Positions 6,789 to 10,415 of a stretch of DNA of 10,415 bases are shown piece after piece. The notes under the pieces are model-generated. The model saw nothing but the letters and a program-made list of their open reading frames with translations. It made no database searches and was not told the origin of the DNA. The stretch comes from Fidelibacterota bacterium UBA1611. GTDB lineage: Bacteria > Fidelibacterota > Marinisomatia > Marinisomatales > UBA1611. The stretch's first letter is position 1. Each line of letters starts with the position of its first letter. A program made the position numbers and the translations under genes. The stretch covers positions 1 through 10,415 of the forward strand of contig DCMX01000249.1 in the NCBI GenBank assembly GCA_002321855.1, read 5' to 3'.

Positions 6789-7162
6789 GGCAAAATCGAC
6801 CGTATAAACGTACAGACAGGGTTAGCAAACAGATCCTGGAAATATTATGTGAAATACTAATTCGGCACATAGATTTAAATTATTTAGGTTTTGTAACATT
6901 CACTTCTGTGCAAATATCTCCAGATCTACGAAATGCAAGGGTTTATTATAGTATATTGAATCCATCTAAATCGTGGCAACAGATTAATGACGAGATTAAT
7001 AGCCACCGTAAAGCATTTAAAAAATTCATGAGTCCGAAACTCCATTTAAAAAATATTCCAGATCTTAGATTCTATCGCGATGAAAGGATGGAATATGGTG
7101 ATAGAATCTCCAAACTTTTTCGTGATTTGGAACTTGGAGACCATGATACTGAGCATCGATAA
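6785..7162 (+). CDS. rbfA: Ribosome-binding factor A
   Basis: RbfA binds the 30S subunit near the 5' end of 16S rRNA and acts late in its maturation. The 125-residue product has the family features in order: a basic start (RPYKRTDRVSKQILEILCEIL), the strand VTFTSVQISPDLRNARVYYS (around residues 38-57; family form 'VSPDLRHAKVYVS'), a helix with KAFKKFMSPKLHLKNIPDLRF (family 'l..rlrlR.vPeLrF') and the closing YGDRISKLFRDLE. The TTG start at 6785 overlaps the infB stop as TTGA, the TTG version of the ATGA coupling arrangement. No separate ribosome site is visible, so translation probably depends on ribosomes finishing infB. The 3' end overlaps truB by 20 bases. The C-terminal tail after LFRDLE is short and acidic, encoded in the region shared with the truB start. 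Confidence 0.94.
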   Translation: MRQNRPYKRTDRVSKQILEILCEILIRHIDLNYLGFVTFTSVQISPDLRNARVYYSILNPSKSWQQINDEINSHRKAFKKFMSPKLHLKNIPDLRFYRDERMEYGDRISKLFRDLELGDHDTEHR

Positions 7163-7796
7163 ACCAGTTGGCTGGACGTCATTCGACGTTGTAAAAAAAG
7201 TTCGGGGTATTACTAAAGAAAAAAAGGTCGGCCATGCGGGTACACTGGATCCATTTGCAAGTGGTTTATTAATAATTGGGACTGGGAAGGACACCAAAGT
7301 ATTAACGAGCATTTCTAGCAAAGATAAGAAATATATTGCTGAATTGACCCTGGGAAAGACTACTGATACGCTTGATACTGAGGGGGAGATTATTCATTCG
7401 CAGGCGGTACCTGAATTAAACTTTGATTCTATCAAGGGTAAATTAATATCATTTTTAGGTAAGCAAGAACAAGTGCCACCCATGTTTTCGGCAAAGAAAA
7501 AGAATGGTACCCGATTATATAAATTGGCTAGAAAGAAAATTGTTGTTGATAGAGAGCCTATTATTATTGAGATCAAGGAAATTGAGCTCGTTCACTTGAA
7601 AAATAATTGTATTTTATTCTCTGTATGCTGCTCTAAGGGAACCTATATCCGAGTTCTGGGCAAGGATATAGCAGAGAAGTTGGGGACGGTCGGGTATCTT
7701 ACGTCATTAAAAAGAATGAAAATCGGTCATTATGATTTAAAATATTCTCAAACAATTAGCGAATTCGAGAGTGCATGGAGATCTACCGCTCATTAA
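7143..7796 (+). CDS. truB: tRNA pseudouridine(55) synthase TruB, short form
   Basis: TruB converts U55 in the T loop of tRNAs to pseudouridine and also acts as a tRNA-folding chaperone. The 217-residue protein begins MILSIDKPVGWTSFDVVKKV, the normal start of bacterial TruB. The catalytic aspartate is Asp36 within VGHAGTLDPFASGLL. KKYIAELTLGKTTDTLDTEGE and EQVPPMFSAKKKNGTRLYKLAR are the following conserved blocks, and CSKGTYIRVLGKDIAEKLG is the late motif. The protein ends about 40 residues after that block, so the C-terminal PUA or TruB-C domain of longer enzymes (about 300 residues) is missing. The ATG at 7143 is chosen on homology. It has a GGAG at 7136-7139, unusually close, and overlaps the rbfA end by 20 bases. 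A longer in-frame start at 7080 lies deep inside rbfA and has no family support. The 3' end overlaps ribF by 22 bases. Confidence 0.95.
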   Translation: MILSIDKPVGWTSFDVVKKVRGITKEKKVGHAGTLDPFASGLLIIGTGKDTKVLTSISSKDKKYIAELTLGKTTDTLDTEGEIIHSQAVPELNFDSIKGKLISFLGKQEQVPPMFSAKKKNGTRLYKLARKKIVVDREPIIIEIKEIELVHLKNNCILFSVCCSKGTYIRVLGKDIAEKLGTVGYLTSLKRMKIGHYDLKYSQTISEFESAWRSTAH

Positions 7797-8719
7797 ATGA
7801 ATTTATTCCGATTGGTAGTTCTGTGATCACCATAGGTTCCTATGATGGGTTACATCGTGGTCACCATGAGATTATTCGCTCGGTAGTTAATCATGCTCAA
7901 GCTAAGAATATAATCTCTTCCATTGTTACATTTGATCCCCATCCCAAACATGTGTTGGATAAATCTCGTGTAAAGTTACCACTTATAATGAGTATGGACC
8001 AGAAGCTGAATATTTTACAATCTTTAGGAATCAGTAAGGTATTGATTATTCCATTTACATCAGAATTTTCACGAGTTCCAGCTAAGGTATTCATGGATAA
8101 TATTATTCTTCCAAATTTCAATCCTCAGGTTATTGTTGCAGGTTACGATCATCATTTTGGCTATCAGCGAGAAGGTGGGCCAGCATTTCTAAAACGATAT
8201 TGTCTTGACCACGGAATCGATTTAGAATTAACAGAGCCTATAAAAGATGGTGATGTAATTATTTCTAGTAATAATATCCGCACCTTGATTCAAAACGGAT
8301 ATTTACGTCGAGCAAATTTTGAATTAGGTTCTTTTTTTGGGTTTATGGCCAAAGTGGTTCATGGAGCCGGCCGTGGAAAAGGATTACATTTCCCTACTGC
8401 TAATTTGATTCCTATAGATCAAAATCAACTAATGCCTAAACCAGGTGTATATCTCACTCGAGGAACGATTAATGGACTTCACCTGTTTGGTATGTGTAAC
8501 TTTGGTGTAAGACCCACGTTCGAAGAAAAAGAATTAGTATTGGAAGTTCATTTATTTTATGATGACCTTGATGATATCTATGAAAAGGTCGTATGGGTGG
8601 AGTTTTTGGAGAGGATAAGGGATGAAAAGAAATTCCCTTCCCCACTGGAATTAAAAAAACAATTAGAAATAGATAAAATTAAATGTCTTGAATTACAAGG
8701 CAAGTACACTCAGGAGTAA
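7775..8719 (+). CDS. ribF: Bifunctional riboflavin kinase/FAD synthetase
   Basis: RibF phosphorylates riboflavin to FMN and then adenylates FMN to FAD in the cytoplasm. The 314 residues form the usual two modules. The N-terminal nucleotidyltransferase (about 1-180) has GSYDGLHRGH at 21-30, containing the HxGH motif (His27-Arg-Gly-His30); FDPHP is at 53-57, and SSNNIRTLI (about residues 167-175) is the ISSTxIR-type motif. The riboflavin kinase module (about 183-310) has GRGKGLHFPTAN with PTAN at 207-210, a probable catalytic Glu257 in LEVHLF, and the closing WVEFLERIRDEKKFPSPLELKKQL. The common GNFDGVH motif reads GSYDGLH here, a mild variation. The ATG at 7775 overlaps truB by 22 bases and lacks a strong ribosome site. 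Its last codons contain the AGGAG used by rpsO. Confidence 0.96.
   Translation: MEIYRSLNEFIPIGSSVITIGSYDGLHRGHHEIIRSVVNHAQAKNIISSIVTFDPHPKHVLDKSRVKLPLIMSMDQKLNILQSLGISKVLIIPFTSEFSRVPAKVFMDNIILPNFNPQVIVAGYDHHFGYQREGGPAFLKRYCLDHGIDLELTEPIKDGDVIISSNNIRTLIQNGYLRRANFELGSFFGFMAKVVHGAGRGKGLHFPTANLIPIDQNQLMPKPGVYLTRGTINGLHLFGMCNFGVRPTFEEKELVLEVHLFYDDLDDIYEKVVWVEFLERIRDEKKFPSPLELKKQLEIDKIKCLELQGKYTQE
8712..8716 (+). promoter_or_regulatory. Shine-Dalgarno site for rpsO inside the ribF end
   Basis: AGGAG ends 6 bases before the GTG start of rpsO and lies in the last two ribF codons, just before its TAA. This favours the GTG at 8723 as the true start. It also means ribosomes finishing ribF pass over the rpsO initiation site. 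Confidence 0.8.
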
Positions 8720-8722
8720 ATA

Positions 8723-8992
8723 GTGCCTATTACAAAAGAAGAAAAAAAGAAGATTATCAAAAAATTTGGGAAAGATGAAAATGATACTGGATCAACTGAA
8801 GTACAGATTGCACTTTTAACTCACAGGATACGTGAATTAACTGAGCATTTGAAATTTCATAAAAAAGATAAACATACGCGCCGAGGGTTAGTCCAATTAG
8901 TATCGCAGCGAAAAAAATTCATGAAATATTTGGTACGCATAGATGCCAAGGCATACATGGAAGTCGTTAAGCAATTATCTTTGCGCGGTTAA
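8723..8992 (+). CDS. rpsO: 30S ribosomal protein S15
   Basis: S15 is a primary 16S rRNA-binding protein of the central 30S domain and forms bridge contacts to the 50S subunit. The 89-residue product has the normal S15 length and sequence: MPITKEEKKKIIKKFGKDEN, the block DTGSTEVQIALLTHRIRELTEHL (residues 21-43), then HKKDKHTRRGLVQLVSQRKKFMKYL with the RNA-binding His/Asp/Arg cluster, and a final RG. The start is GTG, preceded by a well-spaced AGGAG. The gene begins 3 bases after ribF and ends 29 bases before pnp. S15 represses its own mRNA in several bacteria through an RNA structure near the start. Such a structure would have to lie within the ribF coding end here, and I see no obvious one. 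Confidence 0.98.
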   Translation: MPITKEEKKKIIKKFGKDENDTGSTEVQIALLTHRIRELTEHLKFHKKDKHTRRGLVQLVSQRKKFMKYLVRIDAKAYMEVVKQLSLRG

Positions 8993-9021
8993 ACAACTAA
9001 AATTGAAAGAAGAAAAATAAT

Positions 9022-10415
9022 ATGATTAATGTAGAAAGAGAAATTGGCGGTAGAGTCCTTAAGTTTCAAACAGGAAAGGTTGCTCGGCAGTCAGCAGGCT
9101 CTGTTATTGTGACGTATGGTGAAACAGTGATTTTAGTAGCAGTAAATTCTGCGAAAGAGCCTAGGACAGATATAAATTATTTTCCGCTTCAGGTTGAATA
9201 CAGAGAAAAACATTACGCTGGTGGGAAAATCCCTGGGGGTTTCTTTAAACGAGAGGCTCGACCATCTGAAGGTGAAGTTCTCACTAGTCGTCTAACGGAT
9301 CGTCCGATCCGCCCATTATTCCCGAAAGGTTTTAAAAATGAGACTCAGGTTATAATCAATGTGCTTCAGAGTGATGGTGAAAATATGCCTGATGTTTGGG
9401 CTGGTGTGGGTGCCTCATTAGCGCTCATGATATCCAATATACCTTGGCACGGGCCTCTTGCAACGGTTAGAGTGGGGCAGATTGACGGGGAGTTTATTTT
9501 AAATCCAACACGATCTCAGATAGATAATTGTGATTTAGAATTGATTGTATCTGGGAATGATGAAACTATTGTAATGGTGGAAGGCGAAGCAAATGAACAG
9601 AGTGAAAAAACAGTTGTTGAATCATTAAAATTCGCTCATGATCATATTCGTAATATAATCGATTTAGAGAAGGAATTGTTTGATGCTGTACAGGTTGAGA
9701 AGCTTCCCGAGCCTGAGGCAGTTTTGAATTCTGAATTGGAAGCAGCTGTTGATGGTAAGCTGGGGAGCAAGATAAATGATATCATTAGCATCAAGGAAAA
9801 ACAAGATCAAAGCGATGCAAAAGAAGAATTGACAAAAGGGATCTTGGAAGACTTGAAGGAAGATTTTCCGGAACAGGAAAATGAAATAAATTCGATTATC
9901 AAGGATTATTTCAGAACCTCCATTCGAGAAATGATCTTAACAAAAGGATCACGCACTGATGGCCGAAAGACCAATGAGATTCGAGATATTACTATTGACC
10001 CTAATTTTCTTTCAAGAGTACATGGATCTACACTGTTCACAAGAGGTGAGACACAGGCAATCGTGGTCACTACTTTAGGTACAAAGAGAGATGAGATGAT
10101 CATTGATAATATGGATGAGGATTATAAAAAGAATTACTATCTCCATTATAATTTCCCCCCATACTGTGTGGGTGAGGTTGGGCGAATTGGTTTTACAAGT
10201 CGTAGAGAGATCGGTCACGGGAATTTAGCTCAACGGGCCATTAAGCCTGTTCTACCTACTTACGATGATTTTCCATATACGATTCGTCTTGTATCAGAGA
10301 TTACTGAATCCAATGGTTCATCATCTATGGCATCGGTCTGTGGTGGCTCACTTTCTCTTATGTGTTCTGGAGTACCGCTAAAAGGGCATGTAGCAGGCAT
10401 TGCCATGGGTTTGAT
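9022..10415 (+). CDS. pnp: Polyribonucleotide nucleotidyltransferase (PNPase), 3' end outside the window
   Basis: PNPase degrades RNA 3' to 5' by phosphorolysis and forms part of degradosome-like complexes. The open frame runs from ATG 9022 to the window edge without a stop: 464 complete codons of roughly 700 expected. The first RNase PH domain (about 1-140) shows GETVILVAV, the REKHYAGGKIPGGFFKREARPSEGE region and LTDRPIRPLFPKG, all classical. A helical domain (about 225-300) follows, then the second RNase PH domain from GSRTDGR (309-315), with FTRGETQA near 339-346 and ESNGSSSMASVCGGSLSLM near 430-450, a Ser-rich phosphate-binding loop. The catalytic aspartates and the KH and S1 RNA-binding domains lie beyond the end. 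The ATG follows an A/G-rich run (GAAAGAAG) but no strong Shine-Dalgarno. The 29 bases after rpsO contain no hairpin, so co-transcription is likely. Confidence 0.97.
   Translation, partial: MINVEREIGGRVLKFQTGKVARQSAGSVIVTYGETVILVAVNSAKEPRTDINYFPLQVEYREKHYAGGKIPGGFFKREARPSEGEVLTSRLTDRPIRPLFPKGFKNETQVIINVLQSDGENMPDVWAGVGASLALMISNIPWHGPLATVRVGQIDGEFILNPTRSQIDNCDLELIVSGNDETIVMVEGEANEQSEKTVVESLKFAHDHIRNIIDLEKELFDAVQVEKLPEPEAVLNSELEAAVDGKLGSKINDIISIKEKQDQSDAKEELTKGILEDLKEDFPEQENEINSIIKDYFRTSIREMILTKGSRTDGRKTNEIRDITIDPNFLSRVHGSTLFTRGETQAIVVTTLGTKRDEMIIDNMDEDYKKNYYLHYNFPPYCVGEVGRIGFTSRREIGHGNLAQRAIKPVLPTYDDFPYTIRLVSEITESNGSSSMASVCGGSLSLMCSGVPLKGHVAGIAMGL

Noticed and set aside
7080..7142. Earlier ATG for truB inside rbfA
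   Set aside because: It would add 21 residues translated from conserved rbfA coding sequence in another frame, with no similarity to TruB, whose own N-terminus begins at 7143.

Overview
This is an AT-rich bacterial chromosome segment in which every gene lies on the plus strand. It carries the translation and RNA-metabolism cluster rimP-nusA-infB-rbfA-truB-ribF-rpsO-pnp. Upstream are the end of an acyl-CoA synthetase gene, gpsA, one tRNA-Arg gene and a membrane-anchored tetratricopeptide-type protein. No phage, transposon, CRISPR array, toxin-antitoxin pair or defence gene is visible. The content is core housekeeping, and I found no undescribed system.

Layout: 1-462 is the C-terminal end of a long-chain fatty-acyl-CoA synthetase, cut by the window edge. 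It is followed 12 bases later by gpsA (475-1476), so lipid-precursor genes sit together. A tRNA-Arg(CCU) at 1524-1598 is followed 26 bases later by a 224-residue protein with one membrane segment (1625-2299). A strong intrinsic-terminator-like hairpin (2341-2372) lies just before rimP (2381-2815). Then come nusA (2830-4257), infB (4311-6788), rbfA (6785-7162), truB (7143-7796), ribF (7775-8719), rpsO (8723-8992) and pnp (9022 to the window end, incomplete). From infB to rpsO the genes overlap or nearly touch.

The genes work together as follows. RimP and RbfA mature the 30S subunit, S15 is a 30S protein, IF2 starts translation, NusA controls RNA polymerase pausing and termination, TruB modifies tRNA, and PNPase degrades and trims RNA. 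RibF makes FMN and FAD; it is a common passenger in this cluster.

Lineage: the sequence contains no decisive marker. The AT-rich composition, the mixture of strong and absent Shine-Dalgarno sites, the short TruB without a PUA domain and the direct nusA-infB junction (no ylxR or L7Ae-like gene) would suit a member of the FCB group, such as Marinimicrobia/SAR406. This is an inference with low to moderate confidence. The genetic code is the standard bacterial one, with TTG and GTG starts in use.

No stretch longer than about 150 bases lacks a protein gene, and the longest (1477-1624) contains the tRNA. The most interesting regulatory item is the terminator-like hairpin at the head of rimP-nusA, which could be an attenuator.
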